The notes below the pieces were generated by a model. That model was not told where the DNA came from. It was given only the letters and a program-made list of their open reading frames with translations, and did not search any database. A program made the translations under genes and the position numbers. From Polytrichum commune (Eukaryota; Streptophyta; Polytrichopsida; Polytrichales; Polytrichaceae), in assembly GCA_950295325.1 (NCBI GenBank), contig OX485804.1, positions 18,166,001-18,230,000 of the forward strand: a DNA stretch of 64,000 nucleotides. The letters run 5' to 3'. This document shows positions 12,811 to 25,130 of this stretch, in pieces. Position 1 is the first letter of the stretch. Each line of letters opens with the position of its first letter.

Positions 12811-12949
12811 TTGATTTTATCTTAAAATGTTTCCATGACAAAAGATCCTATTCCGATAGCTTGGACAACGCTATTATCACCTAAATGCACATTATGTGGA
12901 GTGATTACTTCATAAGTGTCAAATGTGATTTTACACGAAATCATGTGCA

Positions 12950-13790
12950 TAGAGGCACCCGAATTCATGATCCACTTACACATACTCTTGGAATGTGCTT
13001 CATTACAAATGCGTAGTCGTCATTGTCATTCGCATTTTTTTATTTGTTCTTGCTCCTTGTTCTTTACTTTGTAGCGAAAATGCGCAATGTGGCATGGTTT
13101 ACCACAATAGTAATACGATTTTGCACATTGGCAAAAAAATGAGTTGTCCCCTTTTACCTTGTTGCAACACCATGGCGGCATTTTCACCATGGGGCTTTTT
13201 TTTCTTACACTTCAATATCTTGTGCATCAAACACGTCATCACGTAGTCCACCGTAAAATCCTTCATCAGTATCGTCTTCGTAGCATGACCAAATATTCAA
13301 ATGACACCGGCAAGCTTTCGAACAAGGTCATGACAATGTTTTCGTCTTCCACAGGTACATCCAAACAAGCGAATTGATTCGCGAGCATCTTGACCTTGAT
13401 GACGTCGTCCAACAAATCATTGTCCTCTTGTATCTTAAATATGAAAAATTTGCGGCGAATGAAAATGATGTTAGATAAATTTTTCGTCTCGTGAATGTTG
13501 TAAAGGATTTTCTACGCCTTTGCGGGTCCTTTGCAACTCTTGATGTGCACAAGTTGATTGTCCTCAAAGTTGAGGCCGATGATGGACATGGTATTCTCGA
13601 CACGTCTTTGATACTCCTTCAAATTGGGATCCGCATTGGAAGCTGGAGGTTCTTTGGATCTGTCCATAATATTCCAAAGATCCATGGATGCCATCAGCAT
13701 TTTAATTTTAAACTTCTAAATATTGAAGTTTCCTCCATTAAACTTATCAATGATTCTAGTGACCTCGCTTTCAAATGATGCCATTGTATG
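12950..13790 (-). pseudogene. copia gag remnant
   Basis: Minus-strand segments near 13.5-13.79 kb read like the start of copia gag (a LWNIMDRSKEPPASNADPNL stretch, then a post-block with QLVHIKSCKGPAKA). The 13.0-13.2 kb part would hold the nucleocapsid zinc knuckle. It lies between the leader and pol, as expected for Ty1/copia. Decayed. Confidence 0.7.
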
Positions 13791-14029
13791 ATCGGATATA
13801 CGCTTAAAACATTCAAACAATATATTTCTCATTCTAAATGTCTTACACTCTTAAATATCTCAAATTAAATCTTCTTCACCTCAAATGCCTTACACTTTCA
13901 AATCATTCAAATAAGATTTTTTTTCACCTCAAATCATTTAGATAAGATTTTCTACACCTCAAGAGAGTTCTAAGAATATTCAAATTATTCAAATATAATA
14001 TCTTTTCAACTCAAATGCGTCTTACACTC

Positions 14030-14440
14030 TCAAAGAATCTTCTCAAATTCAAGCCTTTGAAATCATATGCTTTTGGAGTCTAAACACCTTCAAAATTCTC
14101 AAAGAAACACTTGAACTCTCAAAACATTGAAGTCAAATGCTTTAAAGTCTAAACACCTCCAAACCTCTCAAATAAAATTTTCAACGCTCAAGTCTCTCAA
14201 GTTATGTGTTATTGCAGTCTAAACACCTTCAAAGTTTTCAAAGAAACTCTTGAACGCTCAGACATTCAAGTCAAATGCTTTAAAATCTAATCACCTCCAA
14301 ATCTCTCAAATAAGTCTCTTAACACTCAAGTCTCTCAAATTATGTATTATTAGAATCTAAACACCTTCAAAGCTCTTAAAAAAACCCTTAAACATTCAAA
14401 ACATTCAAGTCAAATGTTTGAAGTCTACACACCTCCAAAC
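14030..14440 (-). repeat. 139-bp tandem repeats in the copia leader
   Basis: An AGTCAAATGCTTTAAA block followed by CTAAACACCTCC recurs at 14131, 14269 and 14408, so the period is 138-139 bp with about three diverged copies. Additional weaker copies extend towards 13.8 kb. The array lies between the 5' LTR and gag, in what would be the untranslated leader. Confidence 0.75.
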
Positions 14441-14652
14441 ATCTTTGCATGCTCTTGCATCAAACATACATTCAAGCAAAAACAAAACACAAAGAAATAC
14501 TTACAACAACATGATGCGCCCTCGGGCACCTCCAACATTCCGAAGCACCAACTCCTCAAAATTTATTCCGCAAATTCAAATGCAATCAAATCTCTAGGTA
14601 CTTCACTTGCATGGTGGACCCGTAACCTATTGGAATCAAAAGAAAATAAGAA

Positions 14653-14893
14653 TGCATAAGCATAGACACCTATACAAAGGTATATGAACAACGTTTGGAA
14701 TGAGATGGTCTCATGCTCTCCTTGCTTTGCCTTTATTGTTTTTCTTCTCTTCATTGGTTCATACAAACAATATGGGATAACACGTATTCCTCTTCGGACT
14801 AGCATGGTAGCCTTATTCTAACCTTATTCTTTCTCATGTTTCTTCATTTATATTATTATTGACTATAAGCAAACTAATGCTCTACCTTCTACA
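14653..14893 (-). repeat. 5' LTR of the copia fossil
   Basis: 241-bp partner of 7431-7672, beginning TGCATAAGCATAGACACC and ending CTACCTTCTACA on the plus strand. In element orientation it is the upstream LTR, next to the untranslated leader and gag. It is followed at 14894 by AAAAT, close to the AAGAT that precedes the other LTR. Confidence 0.93.
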
Positions 14894-17800
14894 AAAATAA
14901 ATGTCTAAGATAAATAGCCCCTAAGCAAATACTTGGTTCTTGCATGTGTGTGCCACTATCCTATTCAGGCGCCTTCCATGGGTTCATAGTGTAAAATTCA
15001 ATGTGATCACTATGTGACTTCTTGAGTTTTAGATCAATATGAGGATTGATCTGCATCCAAAGTACATAACCAAAGGGACCATTCACAATTGGGTGCCAAG
15101 AATGAGTGTCTAACGAAAACGGACTAAAGTAGATGATTTCACATACTTGGTGTGCTTAAATTTGTATTGTGGAGCACAAATTGAATCATACCTACATTTA
15201 ACATTCCATAATCAATACATCGACAAAGTTAATTTACAAATATTAGGGTCATATAAGATATCATTTTGATTCCTTATATTAACTGTTATCTATGGTTGTT
15301 GCTAGAGTTGTTGACCTTAAGATCAAGGAATGAAAAGGACAACAAAAATTAATTGAAATGATTCCAATTTTCTTCCTTACACTTATCATTCAATTGTCTA
15401 CCATTAGAACCAAAGATGTATCGCATATCAATTGTGCAGCTTTACATATGAAACCAAACATGAGCCACATTACACAATAGCATGGCTACATGAAAAATGA
15501 ACGTTTAGAAATAGAATTGGACATAATAAAATATATGTATGGACACATGACACTTACACCAAGGTACCAGGATGGAAAACAAGAAGTAATACACCTCTGA
15601 TGTACACTTCAATAATGAAATTACTATTGATGTGGCCCAAACAAGTCCTATGACCTATCTACTCATTTCATAAATGATTCTTATTATTATTTAGTAATAA
15701 ATGATATATTTCTTGATAAATCCTATGACCTATCTATTTATCTATTTAAATATTATTTATTAAATCATAATAAATCATAATAAAAAATTGAGATTCAATG
15801 CGACACAGTCCTTGGTTCCTTTGCCCCAAAAGTAATACCCCAATCATGAATGGACCCCAAACACAAAACAAACACAAATAAGCCTTCAAATGACAACCAC
15901 TAAAAAAAACGGGTATGTTGTGCTTGTCTAGAGTACAGGGTTTAAAAATGCACAAATAACAATGATGGAGCATTGAATTCATAACATTGCAAGGATGCTA
16001 CAAGTTTTAAAATGTCCACTAAGTCGTATCTTGGCCCTAGAATATACTCTCGGCTCTAGTAAGACGTTGGCAACTAAACCCTCGTCACCCACCCTCGGTA
16101 GGTCCAAAATGGACATAAGTTCAATATTTTCATCCATTCCTTTCAATCTAACCCATTCATGTTTTCATCGTAATTTCATTTTAATTTGACATTCATTATG
16201 AAAGAACTTGTACTAAATACAAGGAGAATATAATTTTCCCACATATTCACACCACTATCTTAATTATCATTCATTTATTCCATTTAGGAGTTCTCTTGAT
16301 TATACTAAATTTAAATTTGATTTGTGCCACCCTATGTTTGTGTCCACATTGTTTGCTAAATTTTCTAAGTAAACTCCCCATGTTGCCTCTTTATATTGCG
16401 TCAAATTTGTTCACGACTTTGTTATAGCTACAGCTTTCCACTACACTCTTGCCCATGCAATCCTAGTACATTCGGATAGGCCTTCTCAATTATTTTGGTG
16501 CACTTTCCCTTGTACCCATCAATTGTTGGTGAAAGTGAAATCATTTCTTTTCAATCCAAATGGTCTACGACATGATCCCACTCAAGTGGAGCCAAAATTT
16601 CAAGTACTTGTGCAAGGAGACAAGAATTTTCTTGCTGAAAATACCATGATGCTAATCAAATGGTCTCCATATGTCATGTTGATTGGATCTTGCCTTCATG
16701 GTGTTTATGAAACCAACCAAGTAGTCTTGGGCTATTATAAGAATACTTACACTAATTTTGCAGTCTCAAAACCGGTGGACAAACAATTTCAAGGATGCCA
16801 AGGGTACACATGTGACACTATGATATCAATCTCGGTAAGAAATATGGGTTATTTAGTTGGCATAAAACCATTATGATAATATTTTGATTAGGTACAATAG
16901 ATAAAAATAAAGGGTACTAGGGACTCACACAAATGTTCAATGGTTGGATTAGTTTGGCCAATCCATTGAATGAAGAGTCAAGGCAACATAAACTTTATGA
17001 TGGTGTATGTGAGATAAAGCAGTTTAAGATATAATGGAAAGATAGAGAGCACTCCACGACATTGATGTTTAAATGATAGTTATATGGTTTGCTTGACCAT
17101 AACTTAGTATTTTGCATGACATGAACAAACCAACATATACACATATGATAATAAAAACACAACATTTTCTTAAGCATACAAAAAACACCACATTAAAATA
17201 TATTTGTTGCATATATCACATATTTTTAGGTGATGATGATGAACTACAAGAAGAGATATAAAAAAATGATCCACATAACTGGGAAGCAACTTAAAGTTGG
17301 TTGGGAGGAACATGCACCATTATTTTTATTAACTTTCATGTCAAGGAAATATTGAGAGTATTGGTCAAAGAAAACAAATACGTCTATGGTTGTCACTACA
17401 ACATACGTTAATGCTTCTTCTTTTCTCATAGATCTTTCATTATTTGAGTAGAAGCAATTAACAAAAAAATTCATTTTTTTCACATTGAAAAACAATGGTC
17501 CCATTTAGAAATTCATATGTATAATCTACAGTATGTTTTATGGGAAACTCATGTTTTGATGTGCATATATATCATATTATTATCTTGCATTGGCAGTGGT
17601 TGACATGTGTTATTTTTCCATTTTTAGTGGTTCCACATAGTTTACTTATTTAGGTGATCGAGTGACCCCAAAAAGGTATTTATCATACTAATGCTCATAA
17701 TCTTCACCTATAACGTGAATACAAACATATCTGCAATAAATACAAGTTAGAAAATCTCGTTGTCTGTTTAAATCAATTTCTACTACTACATTTGTCACGT

Positions 17801-18149
17801 CACTCAAGTTGTGTATAATAAGTATAGCTTCAAAAAAAAGTTACTACCCTCACAGAGGGGTGCAACACACTATGGTTGAAGGTTGATAGCCATCGATTTC
17901 CACCAATCAAATCGCAAGAAACCAAGAATTCGGACTCTTGGCCAAAGTCCAAAGTCCATCTCAAAATAAAATGCCTACATGGTAGTATTATTTGACCAAG
18001 GCGACATATTCTCGAAGGAAGTTGGGTCGGACAAGAATGGAAATCCAAACTATGATCGAGAGGATGTCGATTTTTTTCATAAAATTTTTAAAAACTAATA
18101 AGATCTTGGCCGTAAGATTGGATGGGTTGTTTTGGGCAGGGAATGAAGT

Positions 18150-18151
<2 letters not shown>
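14894..18151. other. intergenic, no gene recognised
   Basis: AT-rich DNA. The longest frame is 16523-16876 on the plus strand (117 codons). It has no motif I can place, and codon use looks like the surrounding DNA. A direct repeat of TCCTATGACCTATCTA occurs at about 15646 and 15720. At 17394 a CACTACAACATACG string resembles CACTA-transposon ends, but it has no partner. Confidence 0.4.

Positions 18152-18212
<61 letters not shown>
18152..18212 (+). repeat. (CT)n microsatellite
   Basis: About 30 uninterrupted CT units. It lies in gene-free DNA, with a more GC-balanced stretch immediately downstream (18.24-18.50 kb) in which I could not identify a gene. Confidence 0.97.
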
Positions 18213-18217
<5 letters not shown>

Positions 18218-19114
18218 AAGATTCCCTCAAGGGCTGCCCGGAAAAAAAAGTAGCAGAAGCAACAAAGAAATACGTTAGTAAGTCCTGGAGGGACCTTCGG
18301 CACTGTAGCCTTCAGTGCTTGTCGAGGGAACTGCAAGGGCGGCGTTGTAACTTTCCAGTACAAGAAGTTGCTCCTACTAAGAGAACTCTGAGTGACTGAG
18401 ACTCGCGTGACAAGGTTGTGTAGCCCTAGCCGACGTAGACAGATTGCAGCAACGAGAGCGCTATCAGGATAAATTTCATAGCCTCAAACTCTACGGCACC
18501 AAAGTCTGAATTCTTGCCTGCTTAGCTATATTCAAGGTCTGCTACTATGATTGACGGAATACTAGCACTCATACTAAACGGCAAAATGAGCAAATCAAGC
18601 TCAGTTTAAGAGGATTTCAAGGTGGAGATATAAGCCTTGTATGTGAACGGCTTACATTTGGAATGTGACTAAGAACTTAAGTTAGCACAAATTTTGCTTA
18701 AGTTACATGATTATTTGTTAATATTTTTATGACTATGTATAACACTTTAATGTAGTATTGGTGTAGATTACCTACCTCTAAGGAAGTGGTAAAGCCTTGT
18801 TGACATCGATAACAAGTAAAAGGTTTGCTAACACCTGTTGTACGCTCTACTGACATATTTTGTGGTATTTTGGGGAGCATGGGCACAGGTGAGGACCTCT
18901 TCTACAAGTGCTACACGCCTTCTGAAGATTAATCCGCTCATTTCAATTCCTAAAGACTACTTGTTTTGTGTCCGGAATTGAATTTGAGTCTTTCTTGTTT
19001 TTACACCAACTTTCTCTCTATATTTGCTAATTGATCCTCAACTCGAACTCTATGCACCTTGTGGTAATAAAGCAGTTGGGATTATATAAAATAAATCAAG
19101 AAATGGACAACCGG
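18213..19114. other. intergenic, no gene recognised
   Basis: The first 300 bases have more balanced composition than their surroundings and could be part of an old gene or UTR. A minus-strand frame at 18698-18886 includes CYRCQQGF, a possible half zinc-finger, but it is too short to call. Confidence 0.3.
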
Positions 19115-19536
19115 TATACACAGGGGGATCACTCCATTGTCAAGTTGAACACCACGTGCGACCAAAAAAAAAATTCTTTTGGTAAGTTGCACCACCAAAA
19201 TGGGTCAAAATTTTATCAAATTTTTTTCATAAGTAGATATACACTGTACCTATGACATAGTTAAAAGTGGTAACTAAATTTGATGATTTGTTTTTTTCAT
19301 AAAACATACCGTTTCTAACTAGAATGACACATAATTGAACTAAAACAATTACTAAAATAAATAAAGATGACTAAAAATTTCAAAAAAATATACAAAAGAT
19401 ACTATCAATGGTTATGTATATGTAGAAAAAATATCGTAAAATTTAAAATTATATATGGCATGCAATATAGGGGTAGCAAACTTTGTCCGCACGTGGTGTC
19501 AACTTGACAATGAAGTGACCTCCCCGTGCCAGTATA
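19115..19536. mobile_element. MITE with about 50-bp terminal inverted repeats
   Basis: The left end (TATACACAGGGGGATCACTC) and the inverted right end (TATACTGGCACGGGGAGGTC) continue into a shared ATTGTCAAGTTG block and then an ACACCACGTGCG block, giving about 50 bp of imperfect inverted repeat around a 320-bp AT-rich core without coding capacity. Both ends begin with TATA, so a TA target (Tc1/mariner type) is possible, but the superfamily is not certain. Confidence 0.75.
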
Positions 19537-20559
19537 GTCATCTAACTATATAAGGTAAATTGAATAAAATTTGAGATTCTTGATCTTCCTACAAAAAATA
19601 AAAGATAGAGTTAAAGTAACTTTATAGAGAGTCACAAATATCTCTGAAAACAACCATGATCTCCCGAAAATATGGTGTATAGATATTATGGGTTGTATCA
19701 GAATACAACCATGGATTATCAAATTTCTCCTAATAAGTGACTCATATATTTGTGTCGAAGCAAGCATGTGTGTGATGTCAGCATTGAAGGGTGAAGGTAT
19801 TAACGAAACCAATTGAGGGAGCCATAATCATAACTTGGATTTGCTCACAGCCAGGATATGGTTACTTGATATTCAGTCACAATATGATGTTATTTGATAA
19901 CAGAAATGAACTCTGGACCATTTGGAAATATGGGAACTCTGGAGTTGTTTCGAAGTCCTATTAAAAATAAACTAACCTTCCCTGAATATGGTAATTATGA
20001 TGACATTACTTTATCTGCAGTCACAGTTCAGTCTATGGGACTAACAATACTAGTGGAGCAACCGATATTATAGAATGAGATAGTGATTGACTGAGGTTCT
20101 TGACTTACATTCTTGCACTACAACATATTGGGTATTTTGTGACTAGGGAAATGTGACTGGGGATGACTGGTGATTACAGGGTGTCACATTTGGCCAGGCC
20201 TCGACATTTGGGGGGGACGAAATTCAAAAATATGACTCGCAGTCATATAACACTGTAGTATTCGGCAAATGAACCGTATACAGTTGTGAGCCCAAAATGG
20301 TGCCCACATGTGTCCTTAATCTCAAAAGATCATTGGAACCTAGACTTTGATGTTTGTTCAATCATTCAAAAAGATAAAAAGAGTGGAATGTTAGTGCTTT
20401 GAATTGCATTCGAATTGAAGACTTGAGTAGGAGTTAGTGGGAATTTGATATCGAAGTGTGGAACTGGGGGTTAGTTTAAGGGTGGTGAAAGCTTAGAGTT
20501 AGGAGTAGTTAAGAGTTGAGTTTTGTTTAGCTAGAGCTACGGCTTAGGCCATATTTTAT

Positions 20560-21600
20560 TGTTCATTTTAGGCTTGTTAAGTGACTGTGAGGAGTGGTCA
20601 AGGCTTGTGGATGAGCCTGGCCACCGAAGGTTGGAACGGCAGTGGCCGGGAATTGTTGATCTCGAAGGAGGGGGGTCCAGGAGGCCTTGGAGGAAGAAAA
20701 AAAAAACCAATCTCTCTCTCCCAACTCGGAAGAACAGGGAATACCGCCGCCGGGGCGGCACACCAAAAAAAATCATCGGGAAGAGGCCAACTCAGGGGCT
20801 ATGGGGGTGAGATTTGGACGAGGGGACAGGTGAATTATGCGAGGAAAAATTGGTCCTGCAACCTCGAGATAGAGGGCAATGTGGAAGGTTGTTGGCCGGG
20901 ACCGAACTCGGTGAGTTTGGATTGAGGGAGGAGGAGCTCCCAGGGTGGGAAGTAGGAGGTTGATTGAATTCAAAGGAGGAATTCCAACACGCAGAGGAGG
21001 GCAGAAGCCTTTGAGGAAATGTGGGCAGTGAGTGGTTCGGCAAGCGGATGGATTGCGATGCACCTGCGACTAGTTGAAGCGGCATTGGTAGTTGCTGAGA
21101 TGCGGGAAGTAATGCTAAAGATCAATGAGGCAGGGTCAAAGGAGGCGGCTGGGAATGACCCTTAGCCATCCAACTCGACCTCGACTCCTAAGGCGGCAAG
21201 CCACAAGCACTGCTCGGCACAATCGGCGGAGTAAGTGAATTCTATCAGACTCAAGGTCATGCCTTGGTGTGGGAAATGTTCTTGAGTTTGGCCAGTCTCT
21301 GTCAAGATTCACGCATTCTGTGACCGGGGATTCAGCCACTACCCGAGAGATCTGGGCAGTTGTGGAGGAATTAGGGTAGCAGCTTGAGGCTGTTGCGGCC
21401 TCGGCTCAGGCATCTTCACTGGTCAGGATCAGGTGCGAGGGGGAAGTGTGAAGACATGGGTAGGTTCTGATATTGGGCGAGGGTGAGAGGAAGCCGCATC
21501 TACTGACCAGGAAGGGTGAAGGTACCAAGACGGGGGCTGCCAAACCTCTGTTGCTGCGAGGTTGGGGACTAGTTAGGATGACTGCCACAGTTATGTGAGG
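20560..21600. other. GC-rich, purine-skewed block of unknown origin
   Basis: This kilobase is much richer in G and GG/GAGG runs on the plus strand than its AT-rich neighbours, and frames of 60-114 codons are open on both strands (for example 20581-20925 plus and 20792-21085 minus). No frame has a recognisable domain, and the openness on both strands follows from composition. A following AATAAA-like stretch (about 21944) and a TATA-like ATAAATAC (about 21878) hint at a transcribed unit. It may be captured host DNA inside the CACTA element or part of another, unrecognised transposon. Confidence 0.35.
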
Positions 21601-22561
21601 ACGAAGACCAACCTGCTGGCCCTATAATTATGTCTTAGCCTCGGCCTTGGGAAACATGGGAGGGTTTAGGGCTTAATTGGGTCTAGGGGCTAATCAAGGT
21701 TGATATTAGAGGTTACATTGGTAATGAGAGGGTGGAAAGAGTAGGGGGTTAAGGTTAGTCTAAGCCCCAACTTGTTGTGCTTAGTTGGTTATGCATTAGC
21801 TTAGGATGGATTGTGCTAGAAAACTCAAGGGTTTAAGTGTGAAGGGTGAACCCTAGGGAAGAAATCATAAGGTGGCATAAATACAAAGTGCAAAGTATTT
21901 TCTAAATACTGATCACCTTGTAACCTTTTCGAATAAAGAGTTGTGTGTTGGATTTCACATTATTGGAGTTTTGGAAGCTGAATCACTGGCCAAAGGGATT
22001 GGTGAGTACATGTGGGTCAGAAGCTCCCACCCGGACTACGATGCCTAAGGGTGGGGGTTTAGGGCTTACAACGGTGTATGGGAATGACGTATGTCTTCAT
22101 AGGGGACGACGGGGAATGTGTCTGGTGGACGCCCAGTCATATGTGGCAGTCACATTTTTCTGTGAGTCATATTCTTTAGTGACATTTTGACGAGGGCCAT
22201 TTTTTTCCCTTTTTTGGGCAACCCTTGAAAATGTAGGCTACCCTAGATGGGCCGCTTGTGTTTTTGCCCCATGACTCATTATCTAGTATTATGGTTTGGG
22301 GTATTTATTTAATAATGACAAATTTTGGTCAAAATTAAGTACTTTTTGTTCTACATTATGAACCGCAATGAAAATTGGGAATGGCCATGTTTATTTATTG
22401 AATAATCAATTGATTGATTTTTTAGGAAATATAGGGGGGAAATTGGGGAGGAAATTTTTAATTAATTATTGCCAAGAGACTAATTGAACATGTATATAAT
22501 TGAACTTAAATATATGCCCACCTAAGTTTCATTTATACAATTCTCTTTCTCGGGCAGGGAA

Positions 22562-23473
22562 TCAATCACCGTTAGAGTCGCAATGCTCTAAATCATCTAC
22601 TGATGCATCGTCTGGTCCCTCTAGACATTCTAATGCTTTAGCAACCACTCCTGGCCCCACTTCCACTAAATCACCCAATATGAGTGTCTTCGGTAAGAGA
22701 TCGTCATATAAGTCTGTCACTTGCAATCCGGGAAAATCTGAAGTCCTGCCCAATGCTATGCATTGTACTTCATCCGTTCTCTGCTATTTAGAGAATATAC
22801 GAACACCTTTCAGTTCCTTGCGCAAAACAACTTTCTATCCACATTTGGCTACGTTGGGTGCAAAAAAAACTTGTTTGATGTGGAGAGGAAAGACAAATGA
22901 TTGTGCAGAGTAAGGAATCAATCTGTCAAAGTTTACAATGATGAAACCATAGTCATCGCGCTTCATGGTGGCCCCATCTCCCTTCATGTTTGCAACCACC
23001 CAATCGCAATAGAGGACCACCACCTCAAAGTGTCCATAGTCTACAGATAGGAATTCCTCCACCCAGCCCACGTACTCCAACTCTGCTGCCTTAGGATTTG
23101 TGTCCTTCAGGCCCGAGCGACGTAGTTGTCGAAATGTTGCGGCTACTCCAGAGTCCATTGTTGTCAATTGCGCCTAAACGCTTCGGACACGAATGTGGTT
23201 TCCAAACGCATATATGGATCGATACGACTTTGCTTGATCTGATGGAGGTAACATCAAGGCCCTAACGTCTTCTTGTACCTCCTCGGTCCCTTCTTTTATG
23301 GCGCACGACACTACTTTTGGGAACCAAATGTGAAAATCCTCGTCGCGCAACTTCGCTGGGTACACTACCCGCGCCTTCTGTTTCTTGCGCTTGTACTCGT
23401 GACGCTCACATTCGCGCCGTAACATATCATCCTTGTGTTTTGTGGATGATAGACTAGTTATAGCCATGTACAT
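22562..23473 (-). pseudogene. CACTA TNP2-type protein, C-terminal (DUF4216-like) remnant
   Basis: On the minus strand, 23473-23174 reads as a basic, lysine/arginine-rich stretch followed by FHIWFPKVVSCAI. Then 23167-22835 reads VDYGHFEVVVLYCDWVVANM, ATMKRDDYGFIIVNFDRLIP, YSAQSFVFPLHIKQVFFA, the arrangement seen in DUF4216 regions at the C-terminus of plant CACTA (TNP2) proteins. An acidic tail follows (22753-22562). The catalytic TNP2 part that should lie at higher coordinates is missing; the sequence there is subterminal CACTA repeats, so the copy is internally deleted. The pieces are not in one frame. Confidence 0.6.
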
Positions 23474-23641
23474 GTTTGTACAAAAGTCAAGTTTCGGAGC
23501 AACTGCTTTTGTCGACTTCCCGAGCTAACGGCAAAATCTACATTGCCCATAGATTTTGGATATAGCTAGTCAGATCATTACCCGTGACTGGCTAAAATCA
23601 CTAAGGGCAGTCATAATTGCATACAACCCTAGTCATAGGGT

Positions 23642-23720
23642 CACTACAACAAAACACATGTTTTATAACTATAATTTATGATTGCACTCAGTCATAAATC
23701 CCAAAATATATCAAAATCAG
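23642..23720 (+). other. second CACTA-type terminus
   Basis: CACTACAACAAAACACAT begins here. The first 25 bases match, with one difference, the inverted right end of the CACTA element at 37.28-41.98 kb. It abuts the truncated right end of the 20.1-23.6 kb element. No matching right end was found in the next 13 kb, so this is an orphan end or the start of a decayed copy. Confidence 0.5.
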
Positions 23721-24189
23721 TGATGCAATTGTAATATCCTTATATATACTGAAATATAAACTCGGATACTCAAGTACATTGATGCAACAACATTATGTAT
23801 GCATATGTATGCCTTACATAATTTGCGTGAGATGAACAACAAGTATGAACAAAAATCCAACAATTTTTTTAACGAAAAAGGGTGGAATAAAAAATGTGAA
23901 ACGGATAGTAAACTGATAAACTTGATTACTAGGACCCTTCCAAGGGATGTATGTTGTCATAACTTAACTCTACATGTATAGTGATGACATATCCTATCAG
24001 GATAAGACATTGATCAAGACAAAATTAATCAACTCTCTCTCTCTCTTTCTAAGCCGTTTTTTTTTACAAAATGTTTTTTTACTGGTAAGGAAGATGGACA
24101 ATTCCTCACGAAACCCTTATTATTGTAGCTAGGCAAATGTAATGAGGACCAAAAAATTTTAGGCTCCAAATTCTCATGGAGCATGCCAA

Positions 24190-25130
24190 CCTTATTGAAC
24201 TTAAATTACAAAGGAATTACTAGAAGAAATGGATGTTCAAAGGTTAGAAGAGAAGGATTTTGAAAATGTAGAAAAGAGGGTTCTTTGTGGAGAAAGAAAT
24301 TATGAGATTGTAGGGTCTTCTAAAAAGAGAGCAGTTCCTAAGCAAAAAACTACTCCAAAAAAAATGCAACAAAGGTGGTGGTGAAACTTGAAAGAGAAGA
24401 AGATGAAGCAAATCGTATGTAGGAGGATTCGGAGGTGTTTTAGCTCATTGCACTTAAGGGGGAGATAGAGCCCAAATTTCAAAGCAATGACAAAAAAAAA
24501 GATAAAATTTGTCAACCCCAACTATGAATTCAAAAGAAAATCAGACTAAGGATTGGGCCCAATTGAGGGTGAAAAGGGCCTTTCATTTTCACCGCGCGTG
24601 TGTGTCCATGTGTGTCCAGACCCTAGGCCCCTCTTTCCCCTCATTGGGGTTGCAAATCTTTGGTTCACATCTCTTTTCCTTCTATACCAACTCATTTTTC
24701 ATGATTTTGTTTAGTTTTTCTGTATTATTCTTTAGATTGTAGGAATTAGCACATGGATGAAAGTTCATGCTAAGATGGTTATGATGTTACCATAATTCAA
24801 CCAAATGATTGTGGCATGTTGTAGAAAATTCAAGACCATCTTTGATATATACAAAGAAAACCAAAAGGCCGATGGTATTTATGGGAATAATCAACAAGAA
24901 AGCAAATTTTATGATACTCTGAACAAATAGTATTACCAAGCCAGACAAGTCACGAAGTATGTCTTGGCTACAACCACAAATAACATCCCTAAATGTGGAG
25001 AGTGCACTGACATCAACAACCATGTCAACACCAATGTCAAAAGCTAAGCGAAATTTTCGTGATAAAACCATTGATATCTTTGAAAAAATGACAAAAATTA
25101 ACACATGCTTAATGAAAAAAATTTAAAGAA
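24190..25130 (+). pseudogene. trihelix / Myb-SANT-like DNA-binding protein remnant
   Basis: The plus strand at 24.82-25.05 kb reads CRKFKTIFDIYKENQKADGI, then NNQQESKFYDTLN, then a stop, then YYQARQVTKYVLATTTNN. The order of a Cys-Arg pair, a hydrophobic helix, YKE and ESKFYD fits the third helix and following helix of plant trihelix (Myb/SANT-like) domains. About 0.5 kb upstream (24.22-24.35) a charged stretch (EEMDVQRLEEKDFENVEK) and a lysine-rich stretch may belong to the same protein. Stops and frame changes show that it is not functional. It could be a dead host transcription factor or the Myb-like partner protein of a Harbinger transposon. Confidence 0.42.

Larger units (their letters stand above)
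7431..14893 (-). mobile_element. Ty1/copia LTR retrotransposon fossil, with nested Tc1-like insert
   Basis: The element lies on the minus strand between two TG...CA LTRs of about 241-242 bp (7431-7672 and 14653-14893). A purine tract on the minus strand (AAAGTGGGAG) sits just inside the 3' LTR at 7673-7682. Read on the minus strand the interior runs in copia order: gag, integrase, reverse transcriptase, RNase H. Without the 2.5-kb nested transposon the element would be about 4.9 kb, normal for Ty1/copia. The LTRs differ at about 24 of 241 positions (roughly 10 percent), so the insertion is several million years old at usual plant rates. Flanking pentamers match at four of five bases. It is clearly broken, with many breaks (of the order of ten or more) plus the insertion. 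No convincing primer binding site was seen. Confidence 0.93.
20117..23634 (-). mobile_element. decayed CACTA (EnSpm) element, right tip lost
   Basis: The left end starts CACTACAACATATTGGG, the usual CACTA terminus, and is followed by clustered GTGACTGG/AGTCAC-type subterminal motifs. Similar motifs in the opposite orientation occur at 23.55-23.63 kb (GTGACTGG, AGTCATAA, CCCTAGTCA). The last of these matches the inner part of the inverted left end, but the outermost 24 bases or so are missing. Inside lies a minus-strand TNP2/DUF4216-type protein remnant (22.56-23.47 kb), which is typical CACTA cargo. A GC-rich block at 20.56-21.6 kb is unlike the rest. The element is inferred from one good end, the subterminal motifs and the protein remnant. 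Confidence 0.55.

Noticed and set aside
16523-16876. 117-codon plus-strand frame as a gene
   Set aside because: No motif, no supporting exons and AT-rich codon use typical of non-coding DNA here.
17394-17410. CACTACAACATACG string like a CACTA end
   Set aside because: No inverted partner, no subterminal repeats and no target duplication; chance or a tiny fragment.
20284-22069. Solo LTR with TG...CA ends (TGTGAGCCC to GCTTACA)
   Set aside because: Flanking pentamers ACAGT and ACGGT match at four of five bases only, and the ends are also partly inverted copies of each other; too weak to call.
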